From Spirosoma aureum (GTDB lineage Bacteria; Bacteroidota; Bacteroidia; Cytophagales; Spirosomataceae): a stretch of 64,000 bases of DNA. Numbering within the stretch: position 1 is the first letter of the stretch; each line of letters opens with the position of its first letter. The translations under genes were made by a program, and so were the position numbers. The notes under the pieces were generated by a model that saw only the letters and a program-made list of their open reading frames with translations, did not search any database and had not been told where the DNA came from. Where the stretch lies: contig NZ_CP050063.1 of the NCBI RefSeq assembly GCF_011604685.1, positions 2,440,501 to 2,504,500 on the forward strand, read 5' to 3'. Shown one piece after another: positions 27,755 to 34,977 of the stretch.

Positions 27755-28945
27755 ATGTGTCAGAATCATGGCGTGGCCTACATAAAACCCGGTGTGGTTG
27801 AAGTACAATCCATTGAGTATCCGAAGCTGGCCCTTGGTGATCGTAAATGCCACCATGGAGTTATTCTGCAGATCGTTTCAACCAACATCTGCGGCAGCGA
27901 TCAGCACATGGTGCGGGGAAGAACAACGGCTCCTGCCGGTTTGGTGCTCGGGCACGAAATAACGGGCCTGGTCATTGAAGCCGGGCGCGATGTTGAATTC
28001 ATTAAAGAAGGTGATCTGGTATCGGTTCCATTTAATATTGCCTGTGGACGCTGCCGAAACTGCAAAGCCGGTCAAACTGGTATTTGCCTGAATGTTAATC
28101 CCTCCCGGCCCGGCGCTGCCTATGGCTACGTCGATATGGGCGGTTGGGTTGGCGGACAGGCCGAATATGTGATGGTTCCTTACGCTGATTTTAATTTGCT
28201 GAAATTTCCGGATAAAGATCAGGCAATGGCCAAAATCCGGGATTTAACGCTTCTTTCCGATATTTTTCCGACGGGTTATCACGGCGCAGTTACAGCAGGC
28301 GTTGGGCCGGGCTCAATCGTTTATGTTGCTGGGGCAGGGCCAGTTGGATTAGCCTGTGCCGCTTCCTGTCATTTGTTGGGCGCGGCTGTCGTTATTGTTG
28401 GCGATATGATTCCCGAGCGACTGGAGCAGGCCAAAAGTTTTGGCTGCGAAGTGGTCGATCTTCGCAAAGAGATATCGCTGGCCGATCAGATTGCTGCCAT
28501 TATTGGTGTACCAGAAGTCGACTCTGCCGTTGATTGTGTGGGTTTCGAGGCTCATGGGCATGGGGCCGATGCAGGTACTGAGCAACCAGCCACTGTATTA
28601 AACGCAGCCATGACTATCACCAGGGCCGGTGGGGCCATTGGTATCCCCGGCCTTTATGTAACGGGTGATCCTGGCGCTGCTACTGAGGCCGCCAAAGAAG
28701 GCAATCTGACTATCCGGATTGGTTTAGGCTGGGCCAAATCACATTCATTCTACACCGGCCAATGCCCTGTAATGAAGTACCATCGGCAATTGATGAATGC
28801 TATTCTGTACGATAAAATACAGATTGCTAAAGCCGTTAATGTAGAAGTTATCAGTCTGGACAAAGCACCGAAAGGTTACCAGGATTTTGATAAAGGGGCC
28901 GCTAAAAAATTCGTGATTGACCCACATGGCCTGATTCCTAATTAA
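27755..28945 (+). CDS. fdhA: Zinc-dependent formaldehyde dehydrogenase (glutathione-independent type)
   Basis: From the ATG at 27755 the product has 396 residues, close to the roughly 399 of Pseudomonas FdhA; the upstream in-frame GTG at 27707 would overlap the previous gene. Features in order: catalytic zinc ligands in NICGSDQH and LGHE, four structural-zinc cysteines in CGRCRNCKAGQTGIC, the LSDIFPTG segment holding the aspartate ligand, the NAD-binding AGAGPVG, and the VDCVGFEAHGHG stretch typical of this subfamily. The family oxidises formaldehyde to formate with NAD, or dismutates aldehydes, without glutathione. It is cytoplasmic and paired with a GlcG-like gene and a divergent AraC regulator. 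A terminator follows. Confidence 0.9.
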   Translation: MCQNHGVAYIKPGVVEVQSIEYPKLALGDRKCHHGVILQIVSTNICGSDQHMVRGRTTAPAGLVLGHEITGLVIEAGRDVEFIKEGDLVSVPFNIACGRCRNCKAGQTGICLNVNPSRPGAAYGYVDMGGWVGGQAEYVMVPYADFNLLKFPDKDQAMAKIRDLTLLSDIFPTGYHGAVTAGVGPGSIVYVAGAGPVGLACAASCHLLGAAVVIVGDMIPERLEQAKSFGCEVVDLRKEISLADQIAAIIGVPEVDSAVDCVGFEAHGHGADAGTEQPATVLNAAMTITRAGGAIGIPGLYVTGDPGAATEAAKEGNLTIRIGLGWAKSHSFYTGQCPVMKYHRQLMNAILYDKIQIAKAVNVEVISLDKAPKGYQDFDKGAAKKFVIDPHGLIPN

Positions 28946-28992
28946 AAAACGGCTTGCCGGGAATTGGCCATTTAGTTAAAGGTGGAGAGGGT

Positions 28993-29034
28993 GTCCGTAA
29001 GTAGGTGCATGGCATTTGCTTACGGACTTTTTGT
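28993..29034 (+). terminator. Rho-independent terminator after dehydrogenase
   Basis: A perfect 9-bp stem (28993-29001 with 29019-29027) with a 17-nt loop is followed directly by five T residues. It ends the GlcG-like/dehydrogenase operon 48 bp after the stop codon. Confidence 0.8.
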
Positions 29035-29078
29035 GTATCAATCACTCCTCAATCAACGTCAGAATTTGGGTTAACCAC

Positions 29079-29116
29079 CGTCCTGAACCGGACGAACAGT
29101 TGTCCATAATCGGACA
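29079..29116. promoter_or_regulatory. Tandem GTCC-N6-GGAC operators upstream of first PadR
   Basis: Two palindromes, CGTCC-N6-GGACG at 29079-29094 and TGTCC-N6-GGACA at 29101-29116, have centres 22 bp apart, or two helical turns. The second lies 84.5 bp (centre) upstream of the -12 element of the sigma-54-like promoter at 29180-29195. Position and phasing fit an enhancer for an NtrC-type activator. Confidence 0.65.
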
Positions 29117-29139
29117 CTGAGTTTTTAGGGAAATGAATA

Positions 29140-29173
29140 AAAAAGCGGCTCAGCTACTCTTGAGCCGCTTTTT
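29140..29173. terminator. Bidirectional terminator-like hairpin
   Basis: A perfect 13-bp stem (29140-29152 with 29161-29173) has an A-tract on its 5' side and a T-tract on its 3' side, so it could terminate in either direction. It sits between the tandem operators and the sigma-54-like promoter of the PadR gene, where it would block read-through from upstream. Confidence 0.7.
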
Positions 29174-29179
29174 GTTTTC

Positions 29180-29195
29180 TGGCAGATCATTTGCT
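29180..29195 (+). promoter_or_regulatory. Sigma-54-like -24/-12 promoter of first PadR
   Basis: TGGCA at 29180-29184 and TTGCT at 29191-29195 give the required GG-N10-GC spacing. Transcription would start near 29206, 18 bp before the PadR start codon. Upstream palindromes at the same distance as in the second PadR locus support it. Confidence 0.65.
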
Positions 29196-29223
29196 CAGCA
29201 AAAGTAGAACTAAATCCTGCCGC

Positions 29224-29568
29224 ATGAAACGGGCTTCGTTGGGCGAGTTTGAAGAAGTGGTTTTGCTGACTGTCGCCGTACTGGAAGTGCAAGGCCAGGC
29301 GTATGGCGTAGCGATTACTCACGAAATCATTGAGGAGACAGGCCGTTCCGTTCGGCTGAACCAGATTCACGCAGCTTTACAGCGGCTGGAAGATAAAGGT
29401 ATGGTGAAGTCGGAAATGGGAGAACCGACTGCCGAACGAGGTGGACGACGCAAGCGCCTGTTTACGGTAACTGCCTATGGGCGTCGAACCTTGCAGGAAA
29501 TTCAGGATGTCCGGGCTAGTTTATGGACTCGCCTGGTCAGCCCGTTCAAGCTGTCGACCAGCCTATGA
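29224..29568 (+). CDS. PadR-family transcriptional regulator, block 2
   Basis: The ATG at 29224 gives a 114-residue PadR protein beginning MKRASLGEFEEVVLLTV, the same start as the second PadR at 48567; an in-frame upstream start at 29191 falls inside the promoter. The winged helix spans about residues 5-90: YGVAITHEI, recognition region RLNQIHAALQRLEDKGMV, and the wing with TAERGGRRKRLF. PadR proteins usually repress nearby transporter genes. The stop codon overlaps the permease start as ATGA (29565-29568), so the two are translationally coupled. Its C-terminal helix is short, which suggests PadR subfamily 2. Confidence 0.92.
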   Translation: MKRASLGEFEEVVLLTVAVLEVQGQAYGVAITHEIIEETGRSVRLNQIHAALQRLEDKGMVKSEMGEPTAERGGRRKRLFTVTAYGRRTLQEIQDVRASLWTRLVSPFKLSTSL

Positions 29569-32180
29569 AATCGGCTCCGAATCCTCCTCGCTGGGCCGAT
29601 CGGATGCTGAACGTTATCTGCCCTCCTGATCGACTGGAGGAAGTACAGGGCGATTTGCACGAAGAGTTTGCCTATCAGATTGAACGGATCGGTGAGCGCC
29701 GGGCGCGGTGGCGCTACATCTGGGATGTACTGGGATTTGTGAAGTCTCCGCCGGTAGCCCGCCGACACGGAGCTTATTCAACAACTAATTTAATGAACCC
29801 AACCATGCTACAGAATTATCTAAAAATCGCGTTTCGGAACCTCGTTAAGAACAAGACGTTCTCGGGCGTTAACATCCTGGGCCTGGCATTGGGCATGGCC
29901 TGTAGTCTATTGATTATGCTTTGGGTGCAGGATGAACTAAGTATCGATGCTTTTCACGCTAACAAGCAGCAACTGTATCGGATTTATATGCGGGAGTATT
30001 TCAGCGGTAAAGTGCAGGGCGTAATCTGGACACCCGGTCCGTTAGCCGATGAACTGAAAAAGTCAATTCCTGAAATTCAGCTATCAACACCTTATGAGTG
30101 GGTGAGTGACCAGACGTTTTCTGTCGGAAGTAAAGTCAATAAACAGGCGACCAATGCGGCAAGTGCTGATTTCTTCAAAATGTTTAGCTATAAGCTCTTG
30201 CAGGGTACAGCCGAAGCCGCGTTGAAAGACCGAAATAGCCTGGCTATTTCCAGAAGCATGGCTGAGAGTTTCTTTGGCAGCCCCGAAGCAGCTATTGGCA
30301 AGACCATCCGCTTCGACAATCGGAAAGATTTACTGATAACGGCCGTCTTTGAAAACATAGCGAAGAACAGCACACTGACGTTCGACTGTTTACGAAATTG
30401 GGATGAATTTGTTGAGGATAATGGCTGGGCTAAAGGCTGGGATAGTACGGACCCACTCACGTTTTTTATGATTCGCCCCGATGCCGATCCGGCGAAGGTA
30501 GAAGCCAAAATCAAACATTTGCTGGATAAATTTAATCGGGATGGGAATAAGCCCGTTCATACCGAACTGGCCATGCAGCCTTTCCATGAGTATTATCTGA
30601 ATAGCAATTTTAAGAATGCTCAGATCGATGGCGGGCGGATTGAATACGTACGGCTGTTTACTATGGTCGCTGTTTTTATCCTGCTGATAGCCTGCATCAA
30701 TTTCATGAATCTGGCGACCGCTCGTTCGGGCAAACGGGCTAAAGAAGTTGGCGTTCGCAAAGTCGTTGGTGCCATGCGTTCACTGCTAATTGGGCAGTTT
30801 GTCGGCGAGGCCATGTTATTGACCGTTTTCTCAATTTTCCTGGCCATCTTATTCGTTGCTTTGTTGTTGCCTTCTTTTAATAGTCTGACGGACAAGCAGA
30901 TAGGTCTTCCTGTTAATGATCTTTCGTTTTGGGGTATTCTGGCAGGATTGACATTGTTGACGGGGTTACTTGCTGGTAGTTACCCAGCCTTTTTTCTCTC
31001 CGCGCTCAACCCAATTCGGGTCTTGAAAGGAGCGATGAAAGTTGATACAAAGTCTACCTGGCTTCGGCAGGGGTTAGTCGTATTTCAATTTGCACTCTCC
31101 ATTATTCTGATTGTCGGTATGATTATCATTTATCGACAGGTTGAGTATGTGCAGACCAAAAACCTGGGGTATGATCGCGAAAACCTGGTTTACTTTCCAC
31201 TGGAAGGCGATCTGGTTAAGAATTACGACGTGCTGAAAGAGCAGATTTCGCAGATTTCCAGCATAAAACACGTATCACATATGACCGCGTCACCAGCCTC
31301 TAATGGCTCGGGCACTGAGGGTATAACCTGGACGGGTAGTGATCCAAACGGCAAAGTCCGGTTTACGCCCGTTGGTGTTGGGTACGATTTTGTCAAAACC
31401 ATGAACCTAAGCGTCGCCGATGGCCGTGATTTCTCGAAAGCATATCCAACAGACTCCACTGGTTTTTTAATTAATGAAGCTGCACTCAAAGTGATCGGCT
31501 ACAAAAATCCAATTGGGAAAATCATAAACTGGGGAAATGGTAAAGGTGCTATAATTGGCGTATTGAAAGACTTTCATTTCCAATCGCTACACACGTCCAT
31601 ACGGCCACTGATTGCTTATCTAAGTACGGATTCCAGGCGGCAGGGCGGTAATGTGATCGTTCGCATTGAAGGCGGGAAAACAAAGGAAGCACTTGCCAAA
31701 TTGGAGGCCCTTTGCAAAAAAATGAATCCTAAGTTCCCCTTTACCTATTCGTTCACCGATCAGGAATATGCCCGCCAATACCAGAGTGAGCAGGTTGTCA
31801 GTAAGCTATCGAATTACTTTGCCTTCCTGGCCATCTTCATTTCGTGTCTGGGATTGTTTGGCCTGGCTACGTTCACCGCCGAACAACGGACCAAAGAGAT
31901 TGGCGTTCGCAAAGTGCTCGGGGCATCGGTTTCCAGCATTGTAGGCCTACTCTCACAGGATTTTCTGAAACTGGTGGCAATCGCTATCCTCGTCGCGTCG
32001 CCTATAGCCTGGTGGGCAATGAATCAGTGGTTGCAGGGTTTTGCCTACAAAATTGATATTGAGTGGTGGATGTTCGTCGTGGCAGGGATATTGTCGGTAG
32101 CAATTGCGCTCTTGACGGTCAGTTTCCAGAGTATTAAAGCGGCTTTGATGAATCCCGTAAAGAGTCTGCGAGCTGAGTAA
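29565..32180 (+). CDS. Orphan ABC permease with type A N-terminal prefix (871 aa)
   Basis: I place the start at 29565, overlapping the PadR stop by four bases, because it gives MKSAPNPPRWADR, the prefix N-terminus of later copies. The cytoplasmic prefix covers residues 1-70 (EEVQGDLHEEF, GERRARWRY, WDVLGF). A linker follows to an internal Met at codon 81 (29805), where the ordinary permease start MLQNYLKIAFRNL begins. Coupling motifs are KEVGVRKVVGAMRSLL near 392 and TKEIGVRKVLGAS near 775. It ends NPVKSLRAE. It belongs with the copies at 45938 and 54414 (TPGPLADELK pattern in the first periplasmic domain). The prefix resembles the NCBI permease prefix domain 2 family. Confidence 0.94.
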   Translation: MKSAPNPPRWADRMLNVICPPDRLEEVQGDLHEEFAYQIERIGERRARWRYIWDVLGFVKSPPVARRHGAYSTTNLMNPTMLQNYLKIAFRNLVKNKTFSGVNILGLALGMACSLLIMLWVQDELSIDAFHANKQQLYRIYMREYFSGKVQGVIWTPGPLADELKKSIPEIQLSTPYEWVSDQTFSVGSKVNKQATNAASADFFKMFSYKLLQGTAEAALKDRNSLAISRSMAESFFGSPEAAIGKTIRFDNRKDLLITAVFENIAKNSTLTFDCLRNWDEFVEDNGWAKGWDSTDPLTFFMIRPDADPAKVEAKIKHLLDKFNRDGNKPVHTELAMQPFHEYYLNSNFKNAQIDGGRIEYVRLFTMVAVFILLIACINFMNLATARSGKRAKEVGVRKVVGAMRSLLIGQFVGEAMLLTVFSIFLAILFVALLLPSFNSLTDKQIGLPVNDLSFWGILAGLTLLTGLLAGSYPAFFLSALNPIRVLKGAMKVDTKSTWLRQGLVVFQFALSIILIVGMIIIYRQVEYVQTKNLGYDRENLVYFPLEGDLVKNYDVLKEQISQISSIKHVSHMTASPASNGSGTEGITWTGSDPNGKVRFTPVGVGYDFVKTMNLSVADGRDFSKAYPTDSTGFLINEAALKVIGYKNPIGKIINWGNGKGAIIGVLKDFHFQSLHTSIRPLIAYLSTDSRRQGGNVIVRIEGGKTKEALAKLEALCKKMNPKFPFTYSFTDQEYARQYQSEQVVSKLSNYFAFLAIFISCLGLFGLATFTAEQRTKEIGVRKVLGASVSSIVGLLSQDFLKLVAIAILVASPIAWWAMNQWLQGFAYKIDIEWWMFVVAGILSVAIALLTVSFQSIKAALMNPVKSLRAE
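29772..29810 (+). repeat. 39-nt segment identical to 40694-40732
   Basis: This linker segment, running up to and past the internal ATG at 29805, is identical to 40694-40732 in the permease at 40463, although the two proteins differ widely further downstream. It points to recent recombination or gene conversion at the prefix/permease junction. Confidence 0.85.
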
Positions 32181-32206
32181 TAGCGATTATGAAGCATGTA
32201 CACTAT

Positions 32207-32220
32207 AAAATGAACCGTAC
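32207..32220 (+). repeat. Spacer repeat shared with 37639-37652
   Basis: Fourteen bases in the spacer after the permease at 29565 recur at 37639-37652 after the permease at 34978. Both spacers also share an ATTAGTAG element closer to the next start. The spacers are probably copies of one ancestral unit duplicated along with a permease. Confidence 0.6.
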
Positions 32221-32279
32221 AGACAGCCCTGAGTGAACATTGATAAACTGCCTCTAACAATTAGTAGCCATTACTCACC

Positions 32280-34913
32280 ATGAACGCTCCCCGCTTCGCT
32301 GATCGTCTACTCAAACTCGTCTGCGCTCCGGACCGACTGGAGGAAGTGCAGGGCGATCTGCACGAAGAGTTTGCCTATCAGGTGGGGCGGCTTGGCGAGC
32401 GTCGGGCGCGGTGGCGCTACTGGCAGGATGTACTGGGATTTATTTGGCTCTCGGTTATAAAACGCCGACAAAAACTAAACGTATCAACCTATCAAACAAA
32501 CCCGATCATGTTTCGGAATTACGCTAAAATCACCTGGAGAAACGTACTGCGGTATCGCCTAAACAGTTCGCTTACTGTGGTTGGACTTGCCCTGGGGCTG
32601 GCCTGTGGATTACTGATTATTCTTCATGTACGGGAGGAACTGAATTACGACAAAGGGTTTTCGAAGGCAGATCGCATTTACAGGATTACGTCAGAGAATA
32701 TTGGACAGAAGAGCCGGCAGTGGGCTGCCACTTCGCCAATTCTGGGCGTAGAAATGCAGCAACAAATCCCTGCCATTGAGCGCGTGGCCCGATTTCATCG
32801 CCCTTATCCAGATCGGGTATTCAGTTATAAATCGTCGGGTGGTGAGTTGCATCAGTTTGAAGAGAAAAGCGGATATTTTGCCGATTCGACAGTAGTCGAC
32901 GTATTCGATCTTTCGTTTGTGAAAGGTGATCCACGAACAGCGTTGAAGCAGATTGATGCGATTGTGCTGACCGAAGCGCTGGCGAAAAAATACTTTGGTG
33001 ACGAAGAGCCACTGGGGAAACGGATTCAGGATGATCTGGACAAACGTCCGTTAACCGTAACTGGCGTAATCAGGCGTTTTCCGTTTCCTGCACACCTGCA
33101 ATTCGACTACCTCATTTCCATGTCCACGTACGATAAGTATGTCGATAAACGTGATCGCGAAAGCCGGGGATGGGCTGGATTTTATAACTATGTTTTACTC
33201 AACAGCAACTCGACGCGCTCGGCCGTAGAAGCGCGAATACCCGAGTTTATGGTGAAGTTCTATGAGGTAAAAGGTGAAACCAGAAATGAAATTCTGGCGA
33301 CCCGAAAGACGAACCTTCAGCCGATTACGGACATTCACCTGCACTCAAAACTGGAAAAGGAAATGGGGCCTAACAGCGACATTACGTATGTCTATGTTTT
33401 TTCCATTGCGGCCCTGTTTATCCTGCTGCTTGCTGCGGTCAATTTTGTCAATATGGCCACGGCTCAGGCATTTAACCGAATGAAGGAAGTGGGCGTACGG
33501 AAGGTACTGGGCGCCCGCAAAGAACAGCTGATCAACCAGTTTTTAGGTGAATCATTTATTCTGACACTGGCGGCAGCTTTATTGGCGTTTCTTGTGTTCA
33601 GGCTGGCCATTCCCTTTTATAATGAGCTGACGGCCAAGGATCTTCACTTTGGTGAGTTGTTCAGTCCAGCCAACGCCCTACTAATTATAATGCTGGTTTC
33701 CTTAATCAGCGTGGTCGCCGGATTTTATCCCGCCTGGTTCATTTCTAATTTCGATCCCATTAATTCCCTGAAAGGGAAGAAAAATCAGGTTTCATCAGTT
33801 ACGCTGATTCGAAAAGGGCTGATTGTATTCCAGTTTAGCGTATCGGTCTTCATGATCTTCGGTACCATCGTCGTGTATCGACAAATGAAGTTTTTCCAGA
33901 GTAAAGACCTGGGCTTCGATCATGAGCAGGTAGTCGCCGTAAAGCTCTATGGGCGGGAAATGTGGGAAAAAGCAAACACGCTTCAGCAGGAATTACTGAA
34001 AAATTCAGCCATCACGAATGTTTCCCGGATTTCTACTTTGCCCGGCGATCGATTTGGTACAGATATGCTTACGCCACTGGGAAAATCGGAAGATGCCAGC
34101 CAGATGCGGTTCTTGTGGGCCGATGAAAACACGCTTCCAGTACTCCAGATTGGGGTAAAATCGGGCAACAATTTTGTCAAAAAAGCGAATAGGTCGCCCT
34201 TGTCTTTTATTCTGAACGAATCGGCGGTTAAAGCCCTGAAACTGAATTCTCCTATCGGGCAGAAAGTGGCCGCATTAGGCGATACGGGAGAGATAGTCGG
34301 CGTCGCGAAAGACTTTCATTTTGCTTCCCTGCATACCACCGTAGACCCATTGGTGATTGTTCAGGATCCAGGCCAGGCAAACTATTTTCTGCTAAAAATA
34401 AAAGGTAATAAACTCCCTGAAACCATGCAGTTTGCCCGCTCTACTCTGGCACGTCTTTCGCCCGAAAGCCTGTTCATTTATACGTTTCTGGACGAAAAAC
34501 TGGCTCGGCTATACGATTCAGAACAGCGGGTAGGAAATGTGCTGAATGTGTTTGCCATTTTCGCTATGTTCATTTCCTGCCTGGGTCTTTTTGGCTTATC
34601 CGCTTATGCTGCCCAGGTGCGGACCAAAGAAGTCGGCATTCGGAAAGTACTTGGCGCTACGGTTTCGGGCATCATGGTAATGCTCTCCAGAGACTTCCTG
34701 CAATTAGTCCTAATAGCCATCCTGCTTGCGTCGCCATTGGCCTGGTGGGCTATGAGTCAGTGGCTGCAGAGCTTTGCTTATCCAATTCACATTGAGTGGT
34801 GGATGTTCGCTGCAACAGGCTTTCTGACTATTGCCGTTGCCGTTTTAACCATTAGTTTCCAGAGTATCAAAGCGGCTTTGATGAATCCGGTAAAATCACT
34901 GCGAGCTGAATGA
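32280..34913 (+). CDS. Orphan ABC permease with type A prefix (877 aa)
   Basis: The prefix begins MNAPRFADRLLKLVCAPDRLEEV and keeps GDLHEEF and GERRARWRY, but has WRYWQDVLGFIWLS where sister copies have WRYVWDVLGFIKP. The internal Met at codon 77 (32508) opens MFRNYAKITWRNV. The first coupling motif, near 401, is KEVGVRKVLGARKEQL; the second, near 781, is VRTKEVGIRKVLGAT with GIMVMLSRDFLQL, so both the preceding Q of QRTKE and the usual KDFLKL are altered. It ends NPVKSLRAE. The prefix DNA is nearly identical to that of the next permease, while the bodies are not. Confidence 0.94.
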   Translation: MNAPRFADRLLKLVCAPDRLEEVQGDLHEEFAYQVGRLGERRARWRYWQDVLGFIWLSVIKRRQKLNVSTYQTNPIMFRNYAKITWRNVLRYRLNSSLTVVGLALGLACGLLIILHVREELNYDKGFSKADRIYRITSENIGQKSRQWAATSPILGVEMQQQIPAIERVARFHRPYPDRVFSYKSSGGELHQFEEKSGYFADSTVVDVFDLSFVKGDPRTALKQIDAIVLTEALAKKYFGDEEPLGKRIQDDLDKRPLTVTGVIRRFPFPAHLQFDYLISMSTYDKYVDKRDRESRGWAGFYNYVLLNSNSTRSAVEARIPEFMVKFYEVKGETRNEILATRKTNLQPITDIHLHSKLEKEMGPNSDITYVYVFSIAALFILLLAAVNFVNMATAQAFNRMKEVGVRKVLGARKEQLINQFLGESFILTLAAALLAFLVFRLAIPFYNELTAKDLHFGELFSPANALLIIMLVSLISVVAGFYPAWFISNFDPINSLKGKKNQVSSVTLIRKGLIVFQFSVSVFMIFGTIVVYRQMKFFQSKDLGFDHEQVVAVKLYGREMWEKANTLQQELLKNSAITNVSRISTLPGDRFGTDMLTPLGKSEDASQMRFLWADENTLPVLQIGVKSGNNFVKKANRSPLSFILNESAVKALKLNSPIGQKVAALGDTGEIVGVAKDFHFASLHTTVDPLVIVQDPGQANYFLLKIKGNKLPETMQFARSTLARLSPESLFIYTFLDEKLARLYDSEQRVGNVLNVFAIFAMFISCLGLFGLSAYAAQVRTKEVGIRKVLGATVSGIMVMLSRDFLQLVLIAILLASPLAWWAMSQWLQSFAYPIHIEWWMFAATGFLTIAVAVLTISFQSIKAALMNPVKSLRAE

Positions 34914-34977
34914 TAGAAGCGAAAGCCTACGTTGATAACCTCAGAAAATAATCATTTTTCAGTAACCATTACTCACA

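Noticed and set aside
29565..29805. Prefix as a separate small gene followed by the permease
   Set aside because: In all 12 cases the prefix is in frame with the permease without a stop codon, so these are single proteins; only a second internal start remains possible.
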